Positions 20,361 through 29,100 of a stretch of 37,524 bases of DNA are shown piece after piece. Origin of the DNA: Candidatus Zhuqueibacterota bacterium. Its GTDB lineage: Bacteria > Zhuqueibacterota > Zhuqueibacteria > Oceanimicrobiales > Oceanimicrobiaceae. Below the pieces are notes generated by a model that saw nothing but the letters and a program-made list of their open reading frames with translations, made no database searches and had not been told where the DNA came from. The position numbers and the translations under genes were made by a program. The stretch covers positions 1 through 37,524 of the forward strand of contig JAJDAE010000138.1 of the NCBI GenBank assembly GCA_029262035.1, given 5' to 3'. Positions within the stretch are counted from its first letter, which is position 1, and each line of letters opens with the position of its first letter.

Positions 20361-23135
20361 CTATCGGTTGGCAGTTGCACTAATAATATTCCCATCCGTG
20401 TCGAGATACCTTATTTCTCCCAGATTCAATTCTCTAATACCGGGTTCAATTTTCTTTATATCCCCCACAATTACCCAAACTATATTCTCAATATGAAGCA
20501 GTTTTCGCCCTGCGTTGGGCATATCTTCAACTTTTAAATTTAGAATTTTGTCGGTATATGTATTGTGGTAGTTATCATTCAAATTGAAGCGGACTATCTC
20601 ATTAATTGAATTTCGAACATCGGCAATAGTCTCCCAATGGCCAGGCAAACTAAGCGTGTTGCTTTTCTGAATTTTAGTCAATTCATCACTTGTTACCGGT
20701 TTATCTGACAAAATCTGGCTTAATTCTTTCTTCACTTCAATAATGGATTCTTTGGTTTTGTCGGTTTGTACAGGTGCGTAAGCAAAATAAGGCCGCTGTC
20801 CGCGGGCATCAATCAAAATACTCCAGGCGCCGTATGACCAATGTTTATCTTCCCGTAAATTCATGTAAATTCTGGATGTCCATGTTCCGCCTAAAACATC
20901 ATTAAATGCCTCAATTGCAATCTCATCCGGGTTGGCTTTCTCCGGGGCAACATGGCCGCCAAAAATAATTGATTGCTGAGCGCCGGGTTTGTCCATCAAA
21001 TAAACCAACAGTTCGGGCTGCTGCTCAACTTTGCTGATATTTTTTTCCGGGATATCACCACTTTTCCAATCCTTGAAAAGCTTTTCAAGTTTAGGTTGAA
21101 TTTCTATTAATGTAATATCTCCGGTAATTACCAATGTTGCATTATTCGGTTTAAACCAGGTCTGGTGAAACTTCTTTAAGTCGCCCCGGCTTAATGCTGA
21201 AACGGTGTTTTCAAAACCGGAACCTCTGAATGGATTGCTATAAGCGTGACCATCCCCATAAATTAATTTAGGGAAAACACGCAAGGCAATTTCTAACGGC
21301 TGAGACTTTTCTCGTTGTATGCCGGCGATTTGTTGGTTCTGCAACAACTTAAAGTCATCTTCGGGAAAGGCAGGTTCAAGAATGACTTCGGCATACAATT
21401 TCAGAGCTGCGTCTAACTCAGTCTTGAGTGTGGAAAGATTCACAAAAGACATATCCAGGTTAGAGCCGCTATTTATATTTGCGCCCAACATTGCCAAATC
21501 CTCATTGACTTGAAGCGCACTTTTTTTCTTGGTGCCCTCATCAAGCATATCCATGGCTAATTTTGCAGTGCCAGCAGTTGCAAATTGATCGGCCGCATAG
21601 CCGGCATTAATCTGTAAACTGAAATCTACAATCGGCACGGAATGTCGCTCCGCCAAAATGAGTTGCAGCCCATTTGATAATGTCGCCCGTTGCAAAGCAG
21701 GGAATTCTGCAACTGGGGCAGTTTCGGGTTCAGGCAACACAGACCGGTCAACTTTATTTTCCAAAGTAGTATATTCCGGAAACGGATAGACTTCTATGTT
21801 CAAATCGCCGGAAGATAGCCATTTACGCGCCGCCGCAAACAGGTGTTGCGTGGTTGCATTGGCCGTTCTACTCAGAGTCGTTTTATAAAAGTCAGGGCTG
21901 CCACCGTAAACTTCATTTTGAGCCAGGATATCTGACTTACCGCCAAAGCCACCGATCCTCTCGGCTCCTCTAATAAAGTTCGCCCGAAACCCAGTTTTAA
22001 TTCGTTTCATCTCATCTTTGGTGGGGCCTTCAGCAAGGAAGCGTTTTAACTCTTCATTGATGGCTGACTTAACTTTTTCCAAATTTTCGCCAGGGCGTGC
22101 TGTGGCGCGTATTGTAAAAGTCGTGCTGATTTCACCTGGAGAAACATAAGCAACCACATCTGTCGCGATCTGGTCATCATAAACCAACCGCTTGTAAAGT
22201 CGGGATGTTTTGCCCACAGACAGCACATCTGAAACTAAATTCAAGTAATCATACGTTTCTGTTCCCCATTCCGGTACGTTCCAGGATCGGTATAGCCTGC
22301 CTTGTGGCACTCTGTCCTGAGTAACAATCGTTTTCGAATTTTCCCGCTTGGCTACCCAGGTCTCGTATCTTGTTATAGGAGGCCCGGACGGAATGTCTCC
22401 AAAATATTTCTCCACTTTGGTTTTTACTGTCTCTGTTTGAATATCTCCTGCTACTACGATAACTGCGTTAGCAGCGCCATAATATGCCTTAAACCACTCG
22501 TGTACATCTTCCAGTGAAGCAGCATTTAAATCTTCCATTGAACCGATTGTTGTCCAGGAATAGGGATGTCCTTTTGGGTAAGAATTTTCAGTGGTAATGT
22601 TCCAAATTCGCCCGTAAGGTTGATCCTCTCCCTTCCGTTTTTCATTTTGCACCACGCCTCTTTGTTCTGCCAATTTTGAGGAATCAATCACGCTAAGCAA
22701 ATGTCCCATTCTGTCGGATTCCATCCACAGCGCCACATCAATAGCCGAGGTGGGAACAGTTTGAAAATAATTCGTCCGATCGCGGTCAGTTGTGCCGTTT
22801 AAATCGGTTGCGCCAACGCGTTCCAGCGCAATATCATGATTTTGATTATTATGTTCGCTGCCATTAAACATTAAATGTTCAAAGAGATGTGCAAATCCAC
22901 TTTTGCCGATTTTCTCATTTTTCGAGCCCACGTGATACCATAAGTTCACAGCGACAATGGGCGCTTTATGGTCTTCATGGATAATTAACGTCAGTCCGTT
23001 ATCAAGAACAAACTTTGTATAGGGTATTTCTATTTGATTCCCAGCTTGAGAATCTCTGCTTGCCTCACTAATGCCGGAATTATGGGCTAACAAAAACAGA
23101 AAAAGAGTTAGCAAAAGATACCTTGATAACCTCAT
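20361..23135 (-). CDS. Secreted M16 (pitrilysin-like) zinc peptidase, two-domain
   Basis: A 924-residue protein with an N-terminal signal peptide (hydrophobic residues 7-18, likely cleaved near 25). The first M16 half has the inverted zinc motif HLFEH (83-87) and the distal ligand Glu 165 in GVVQNEKRKG. The second half (about 480-900) lacks the zinc motif but keeps an RIYMNLREDKHWSYGA stretch, the Arg-Tyr motif of the inactive partner domain. Enzymes of this build form a clam shell that degrades peptides; the signal suggests the periplasm or outer membrane. A GGGAGGT site lies before the ATG. It stands alone, divergent from the pseudokinase gene, and ends at a strong terminator. Confidence 0.94.
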   Translation of the reverse strand: MRLSRYLLLTLFLFLLAHNSGISEASRDSQAGNQIEIPYTKFVLDNGLTLIIHEDHKAPIVAVNLWYHVGSKNEKIGKSGFAHLFEHLMFNGSEHNNQNHDIALERVGATDLNGTTDRDRTNYFQTVPTSAIDVALWMESDRMGHLLSVIDSSKLAEQRGVVQNEKRKGEDQPYGRIWNITTENSYPKGHPYSWTTIGSMEDLNAASLEDVHEWFKAYYGAANAVIVVAGDIQTETVKTKVEKYFGDIPSGPPITRYETWVAKRENSKTIVTQDRVPQGRLYRSWNVPEWGTETYDYLNLVSDVLSVGKTSRLYKRLVYDDQIATDVVAYVSPGEISTTFTIRATARPGENLEKVKSAINEELKRFLAEGPTKDEMKRIKTGFRANFIRGAERIGGFGGKSDILAQNEVYGGSPDFYKTTLSRTANATTQHLFAAARKWLSSGDLNIEVYPFPEYTTLENKVDRSVLPEPETAPVAEFPALQRATLSNGLQLILAERHSVPIVDFSLQINAGYAADQFATAGTAKLAMDMLDEGTKKKSALQVNEDLAMLGANINSGSNLDMSFVNLSTLKTELDAALKLYAEVILEPAFPEDDFKLLQNQQIAGIQREKSQPLEIALRVFPKLIYGDGHAYSNPFRGSGFENTVSALSRGDLKKFHQTWFKPNNATLVITGDITLIEIQPKLEKLFKDWKSGDIPEKNISKVEQQPELLVYLMDKPGAQQSIIFGGHVAPEKANPDEIAIEAFNDVLGGTWTSRIYMNLREDKHWSYGAWSILIDARGQRPYFAYAPVQTDKTKESIIEVKKELSQILSDKPVTSDELTKIQKSNTLSLPGHWETIADVRNSINEIVRFNLNDNYHNTYTDKILNLKVEDMPNAGRKLLHIENIVWVIVGDIKKIEPGIRELNLGEIRYLDTDGNIISATANR

Positions 23136-23288
23136 AACAAACCTCCCATATTTAATTTCAAATTGAACGACAAGAAAGAACCAGACTCGATTGAAGCTAG
23201 ATATTTACGCCCAACTATATAAGTTGTTCCATCATATATTATGCAAATTTTATTTTTATGTAGTATATGTATAGATGTAAAATATTTC

Positions 23289-23322
23289 CTTAAATGCAAC
23301 TCAGAAATTTATTGCATTTAAG
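23289..23322. repeat. 11-bp inverted repeat in the M16/pseudokinase divergent region
   Basis: CTTAAATGCAA (23289-23299) and TTGCATTTAAG (23312-23322) are perfect arms around 12 bases. It lies 59 bases before the pseudokinase ATG and about 150 from the M16 start. No T tract follows, so an operator is the favoured reading. Confidence 0.45.
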
Positions 23323-23381
23323 TAGTTTTGTGTATAAGTTATCATAACTTTCTTTAAAGTCAGCAGTCTCAAGGTACAGTA

Positions 23382-25358
23382 ATGGATTTCCCGAAAATAA
23401 CAAACTTCAACCTGAAAAAAAAATTAGGCCATTCAATTTGTTATACCAGTTATCAAGCGCTTGATAAAGCAAAGGCAGAGCCTTGTATCTTAAAAATTTT
23501 AAACACAAATACAGCCAAAAATCAAAGTCTGGCGCAAGAATTTCTAAACCATGCTCAAATTCTAACAGGGCTTGAAAACGACCATATTTGTCAGGTAAAC
23601 GGATACCATTTTGATGCAGAAAACGGAAACTACTACTTAATAAGTCAACCGTATGATCTTCAACCACTATCAGCACTAATTCTTGACAAATTCGCATTAT
23701 CTCTTGAGGACTTGTTGGACATATTTACACAGATATGTGACACCCTGAGATATGCAAATCTTTTTGGTGTCCTACATGGCATGTTAAATCCCAATTCAAT
23801 TTTTATTAATGTTGAAGGAAAAATTAAAATTGATGACTTTGGGTTTAATTGGTACATCCCTACTTTGTTAAAAAATGACACGAAAGCATCCCAGTACTTA
23901 GCCCAATATATCGCACCGGACTATTATCAGGATATAAAAACCGTTGATGGACGTAGCGACATTTATTCTATCGGCCTCCTTCTTTATGAGGTCATTTCAG
24001 GTAAAGCTCCTGTTTCGGAAAAATCAGTGGATGCAATCAAATCAAAACATCTATCTGTCGAACTACCATCAATTGACTTTAATGAACTTGATTTACCTAT
24101 TGAAATAGCAAGCATCATTTCCAAAGCAACAAATAAAAGCAAAGCGCAACGCTATCAAAACTTTAAAGAACTAATTGATGATTTCAACAAAATTAAGTAC
24201 AAATATATTGCTTCATCAAAATACGTAGAACCGATATCCCATAGCGATATAGAGGCAGTTGTTGATGAGGAAAATCCCCCGATTTACAAATCAGTTTTCC
24301 CTGACTTCCTTACAAAAAAGCTAATCTTTTCAGGGGCAGGTGCTGTATTTTTTGTTTTTCTAATGCTTTTCGTAACAAATTACATTCCACTTGGCCATAA
24401 AGAGCAAGACTCTTTTAATAATAAAGAACTAAGTTCAGCTATTCAAGGCGAAGACCCGCCTGCAGCAGAGGAAATTACTTTTGAGCAAGAACAATTTGAA
24501 TATGATGAACCTGTAGCCAGCAAAACTTCAACGATAGAACCTTTGCCCGATGAATCTTTAATTGAAAAACCACTTACTGCGGCTCCTGAAGAAAAAATAG
24601 TTGATACAATCGTAAAAAATGAACCACCAATTTTAGAAGCATTGCCTCAAATGACAAGCGCAACTATCTATGTTATATCAGAAGACCTACCGGTTCAGGC
24701 TGATATTTTTGTTGAAAACAAATATCTTGGCAAAACAAATCAAAGTGGTGAAATTAAAATAACCGATCTTACTCCGGATGCAGTACTAAATTTTAAAATT
24801 ATTAAGGATGGTTATGAAACGGCTGAAAAATCACTTACACCAAACAACACATCCCAAACTTATACATTTGACTTAAAACCAATTACTCAAAATATTGGCA
24901 GTATTGTTTTTACTGCAATACCAGCGGCTGACAAAATATTTATAGATGGCGTTTTACAAGATGGTGCCACACCGCAAACAATAACTGTCCAAAGCGGGAA
25001 GCATAAAGTTGCCTTAATGAATTCAGCCTATGGCGTAAGGCACGAAGAAACTATTGATCTTGAAAACAACCAAACAATAAAAATAAACTATGACTTTACA
25101 GTAAAACAAATTGGCGGGCTCGGGGTCTCTCTCTCCAATGCTGCTGATTTTGGCTTTGCCTTTGTTTACGTTGATGGGAAACCATTAAAAGGCAATAGCA
25201 AAACAACGCCACTCGAAATCCAACTAACTCCTGGTATTCACAAAATTTCGGTAAAAAGAAAGGGGTTCACTTGTTCACCAACGGAACAAGTGATTAATAT
25301 CGAAAAAAATAAAACAAAATTTGTCTCATTTACTTTGAACAGGGTTGGGACGAACTGA
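23382..25358 (+). CDS. Membrane pseudokinase with three extracytoplasmic PEGA domains
   Basis: Residues 8-272 have the Ser/Thr protein kinase (PknB-like) fold: ATP Lys 38 in CILKIL, Glu 53, DFG at 152-154, and SDIYSIGLLLYEVISGKAP. The catalytic loop HRDLKPEN is replaced by HGMLNPNS (132-139), so the catalytic Asp, the Lys and the Mg-binding Asn are all lost; the Gly loop is also degraded. One membrane helix follows (312-333), then an acidic linker and three PEGA domains (about 424-498, 504-572, 578-652). PEGA domains are beta-sandwich modules on surface or periplasmic proteins. It probably senses or scaffolds rather than phosphorylates. It converges on another PEGA gene. AAGG precedes the ATG. 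Confidence 0.9.
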   Translation: MDFPKITNFNLKKKLGHSICYTSYQALDKAKAEPCILKILNTNTAKNQSLAQEFLNHAQILTGLENDHICQVNGYHFDAENGNYYLISQPYDLQPLSALILDKFALSLEDLLDIFTQICDTLRYANLFGVLHGMLNPNSIFINVEGKIKIDDFGFNWYIPTLLKNDTKASQYLAQYIAPDYYQDIKTVDGRSDIYSIGLLLYEVISGKAPVSEKSVDAIKSKHLSVELPSIDFNELDLPIEIASIISKATNKSKAQRYQNFKELIDDFNKIKYKYIASSKYVEPISHSDIEAVVDEENPPIYKSVFPDFLTKKLIFSGAGAVFFVFLMLFVTNYIPLGHKEQDSFNNKELSSAIQGEDPPAAEEITFEQEQFEYDEPVASKTSTIEPLPDESLIEKPLTAAPEEKIVDTIVKNEPPILEALPQMTSATIYVISEDLPVQADIFVENKYLGKTNQSGEIKITDLTPDAVLNFKIIKDGYETAEKSLTPNNTSQTYTFDLKPITQNIGSIVFTAIPAADKIFIDGVLQDGATPQTITVQSGKHKVALMNSAYGVRHEETIDLENNQTIKINYDFTVKQIGGLGVSLSNAADFGFAFVYVDGKPLKGNSKTTPLEIQLTPGIHKISVKRKGFTCSPTEQVINIEKNKTKFVSFTLNRVGTN

Positions 25359-25383
25359 CTTTACCCGGTTAAAGAGTAAAGTC
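25357..25383. terminator. Hairpin between convergent PEGA genes
   Basis: GACTTTAC (25357-25364) and GTAAAGTC (25376-25383) are perfect arms around 11 bases and overlap the pseudokinase stop codon. T tracts are poor on both sides, so termination strength is uncertain. Confidence 0.4.
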
Positions 25384-25408
25384 TTGTATCATTAAATTCC
25401 AGCTATTA

Positions 25409-26161
25409 TCATTGTACACCAGGCCGAATCGGCGGTCCCGGGAGCGATTCTCCTGTTCCAGTTCCACCATCTCCTCCTCCAGACAAAACTGTAGAGTATA
25501 AAATAGCACTGCCTGCAACTAAAGCGCTGCCACCTAAAACCCATTTAAGTGTTTTCTTCTTTTTACCTTTTTCAAGTATTGGAATAAGTTGAATCATCAA
25601 CGTGTCTACTTTGCCGGCAACCAGCTTAATTGGCATAAACTCTTCCTGGTACCCTAATTCAGAAATCAGCAGCTGGTAATCATTCTTTGTCAAATCACAA
25701 ATTGTATAAGGCGTAGTTTCAGTGAATAAAATGCTATCCGCGTTAACCCCGACAATATTTACTTCCGGCGGATAGGATTCAATGTACAAACAACCAACCA
25801 AACTGTTTCGTACTTTATTAAACTGTTCAATCAAATCAGGAGGAATAATCATTTCGTCCAGTTCCCGGATTGGCTGTAAACGAACAGCTTTTTCAAAAGA
25901 GGCATTAATTTCAGAGTTCGTCGCATTCTGACGCACTAAAATAAATCCTATATAAAGATGCGCTTCAAACAGATATTCATCTTTAACATTCTGCTCCGAA
26001 ATTACTTTATTAAGACTACTCAGGGCGCGGCTAAACTTCGCTTCCCAAAAGGCTTTTTTCCCATTAATTAAACTTTGAAGTGCTTGCCCTTGAGAAAAAG
26101 CGAGACTTTGCCCTAAGCCAAAAAATATTGCAAATACCAGAATTATTCTACAAAACTTCAT
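25409..26161 (-). CDS. Secreted TPR-like protein with a PEGA domain
   Basis: A 250-residue protein with a signal peptide (cleavage likely after AFS near residue 23). Residues 25-100 are helical pairs like a tetratricopeptide region (ALQSLINGKKAFWEAKFSRA). A PEGA domain follows (about 124-193, GCLYIESYPPEVNIVG), then a basic stretch, a C-terminal membrane helix (206-226) and a Gly/Pro-rich tail. The function is unknown; this build often acts in envelope assembly or as a partner of PEGA kinases. It begins 15 bases after the stop of the large repeat protein, so the two are probably one operon. Confidence 0.75.
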   Translation of the reverse strand: MKFCRIILVFAIFFGLGQSLAFSQGQALQSLINGKKAFWEAKFSRALSSLNKVISEQNVKDEYLFEAHLYIGFILVRQNATNSEINASFEKAVRLQPIRELDEMIIPPDLIEQFNKVRNSLVGCLYIESYPPEVNIVGVNADSILFTETTPYTICDLTKNDYQLLISELGYQEEFMPIKLVAGKVDTLMIQLIPILEKGKKKKTLKWVLGGSALVAGSAILYSTVLSGGGDGGTGTGESLPGPPIRPGVQ

Positions 26162-26176
26162 ATTACCCTCAGTTAT

Positions 26177-29100
26177 TTATCTAATGTAAAGCATTTTACG
26201 GATTTTTTGAAATTTCCCTGCCTGCATTTTCACAAAATACATACCCGAGGGAACTTCAACGCCTCTACCGCCCTTACCATCCCAATTAAGTGTATAAACC
26301 CCGGGTTCTTTATATTCATTAATTAATGTGATGACTTCTTGCCCAAGAATATTCATTATATCAATTTTAATTTTAGCCTGTTCTGATGTATGATAAACCA
26401 TTTTAGTCCCTGCATTAAAAGGATTTGGATAGTTTTGGCTTAAGAAAAATTGGTCGGGTACTAAGCTTAGTATGTTTTCTGAATTGCTTAAAAAATCATT
26501 AGTCCCAACTACAAGCTCAAACTGCCGGGACAAAGTTTTCTGATCAGGTAAAAATTCATATTCTGACAAAGCATCTAAATCAATTTTTTGCAATGCCATG
26601 CGATCGATTAAAACAGCAGTTAAATTACCAGGCAATGATTCAAGGTTGTCAAATACCAATCTGATTTTTTCACTTTTCTGTGAGGTTTCAGCTTCAAAGT
26701 GCCACACCCAACCGTCTTTTGCGGAAGGCTGAAAATCAGATTTAAAATTGCCTGGAAACTTTAACCAGTCGTGATGCGGAAATGTCACTGAAACCCGCTC
26801 ACTTATAAACGGCGGTTCAAGAAAATCCAATGCATCCCAATTTTCATTTGCAGAAGCCGAGACGCCAATTCGACTGAACTCATCTTTTAATTCACCGCTA
26901 TATGCCTTAATATCAATAGCCCAATCAAAATCGAGTATTCGATTTAATTTTTGTGCTGATGGCGATGTTGTTGCAGCAACAGGATTAATGGCAATCGTCA
27001 CATTATCGGCATCACTAAAAAAAGAATAGCCTTCCCAAGGATTTAACTGCGTTACCTGGGTTGGTAAAAGCCATTGCCCCTGATAAGTATAGGGTCCTTG
27101 TACGCCACCGCTATTCCCCAACGTAATGACTATGTTGTTTACATCCACGGCAAACTGGAAAGGGTTGCCAATGTCATTCCACCCACGAGACAAAGTAATT
27201 TCAAATGGCTCATTTGCCGGTACAGATGCGCCAACTCCGGAATCAAGTTGCACATCACTATTTTTTACAATGAGCCACAACGCTTTGCCAGGTGAAAAGT
27301 CAATAACGTCAGGATACTCAACGTAACTATCTGAGGCAGCAATATATTGAAATAACCGCCAAATTGCCGGATCATAAGTACCGAGGTCATCCTGCAATAC
27401 ACTTATGGCATCACCGGCATCAGGGTTAAGGGGAACCGAAACCATTCGATAGGAAGATGCATCGCTACCACTGGGCTGTGTGGTACTTTTCACTATACCC
27501 TGTGCATCTGTTCCGGTTATCCTGATTGAAATATTATAAGGCTCAGTATCCCAGTTTGTTGCAGGAGAAAAGGTTGTGTTCAGACCATCCGATGCCTGTA
27601 TATAATAACTCAAACCCAGCGTTGAAACCTGAGTAGCAGAAATAGTAGCGGCGAAATTATTCCCTGATACGGCCATCATCTCAACCGACTGAAAACTTGA
27701 CACACCGTTTTGTCGGTAAAATAAGGTTACTGCGCCAACCTGGTTGTTGTCTGCCACCTGGGCTTCGATGGTAATATCCGCGCCTTGCTCAACGAAAACT
27801 ATAAGCGTATGTGCAATTGTTGGCGCTGTGCCATCCACAAAAACAGTATCAACAATAGTGGCGGTTTCTGCAATACTTTGGAAGGATTCAACATTGCCGA
27901 CATTATCTATTGCAGCGACTTCAAATCCATACTCCACACCATTTTGTCCTGTAAAATCTTGAGAGGTGCCGGTAAAATTAGTTTGCCAATCCACCCAGCT
28001 ACCACCATTTTCCTGTACGCGCACATTAAATCTACCAGACAGACCTGAACCACTTCCATCCGAACCGGTTCCTGCCCAACTAACTCTGAAAGTTGTGTTG
28101 GACGATGTGTCCGGAGAGCTTGCAGTCGTTTCGGTTGGCGCTGTATTATCAAGTGCAATTTTCAAAGTATCTTTCGTGCTATTGGAAGCGCTGTCCGATA
28201 AAGTTATCTCCATATCATAGCTGCCATCCGCTGCAGTACTGAGATTAATACCGGCTGTTTCGGTGATATTATTTCCGGCTCCGATGTCATCAAGAATACT
28301 TGAAACGCCCAAACCTGTAGATTCAAACTGCAAAGTATTGGCATGGTCTTCAGAGTAATCAACCTGAACTTGAGCCAGAGGTGTAATTGTAGGATTAAAC
28401 CAATTTATTGAGTTTTCTGTAAAGTCAGAATTTGTAACTGATGTTTGATTAAAAACAGGATCAGTAGCATCGTACCGTAACTGAACAACGCCATAATTAT
28501 TAAAATCCACTTGTTGTTGCCCATCCATAAACCAGAGATAAAAGTTCTGCCTACCCTCTTCAGCCGTAACAATAACTGAATTGCCGGTCTTAACTGAACC
28601 GGTGGTATCAAAATTTGCAATCGGGGCATCGCCCATTTTATACAAAGCCAAAGAGATCCCGCTGATATCGGTGGGTGGGTTCCATGCAACCGCAAACTGA
28701 GCTAAATTTTGCCAGGGACTTTTGGGACTGCCTCCATTAGCGGCCATGCCCAGAGGAGGCCCTGGCGCTACATTATCAAAACTAAGAGTATCGACAAAAG
28801 TGGTACTTTCAGCATTGCCTGTAAACGCTTCAACATTCCCAACTGAATCATACGCCACTACTTCAAAACCGTAGACGTGCCCTTGCTCTCCCTCAAAACT
28901 ATTTGATGTGCCGGGAAAATTAGTTAACCAATTTGCAAAAGCGTTACCATCAACCTGAACACGTAAATCATAACCCCCACTAAGCCCTGCGCCATCACCG
29001 TCGGACCCTGTTCCACCCCAATTCACAGTAAACGTTTCATCAGCAGAGGTGTCCGGAGAACTTGCTGTGGCGCCAGTTGGCGCTGTGGTATCATATCGCA

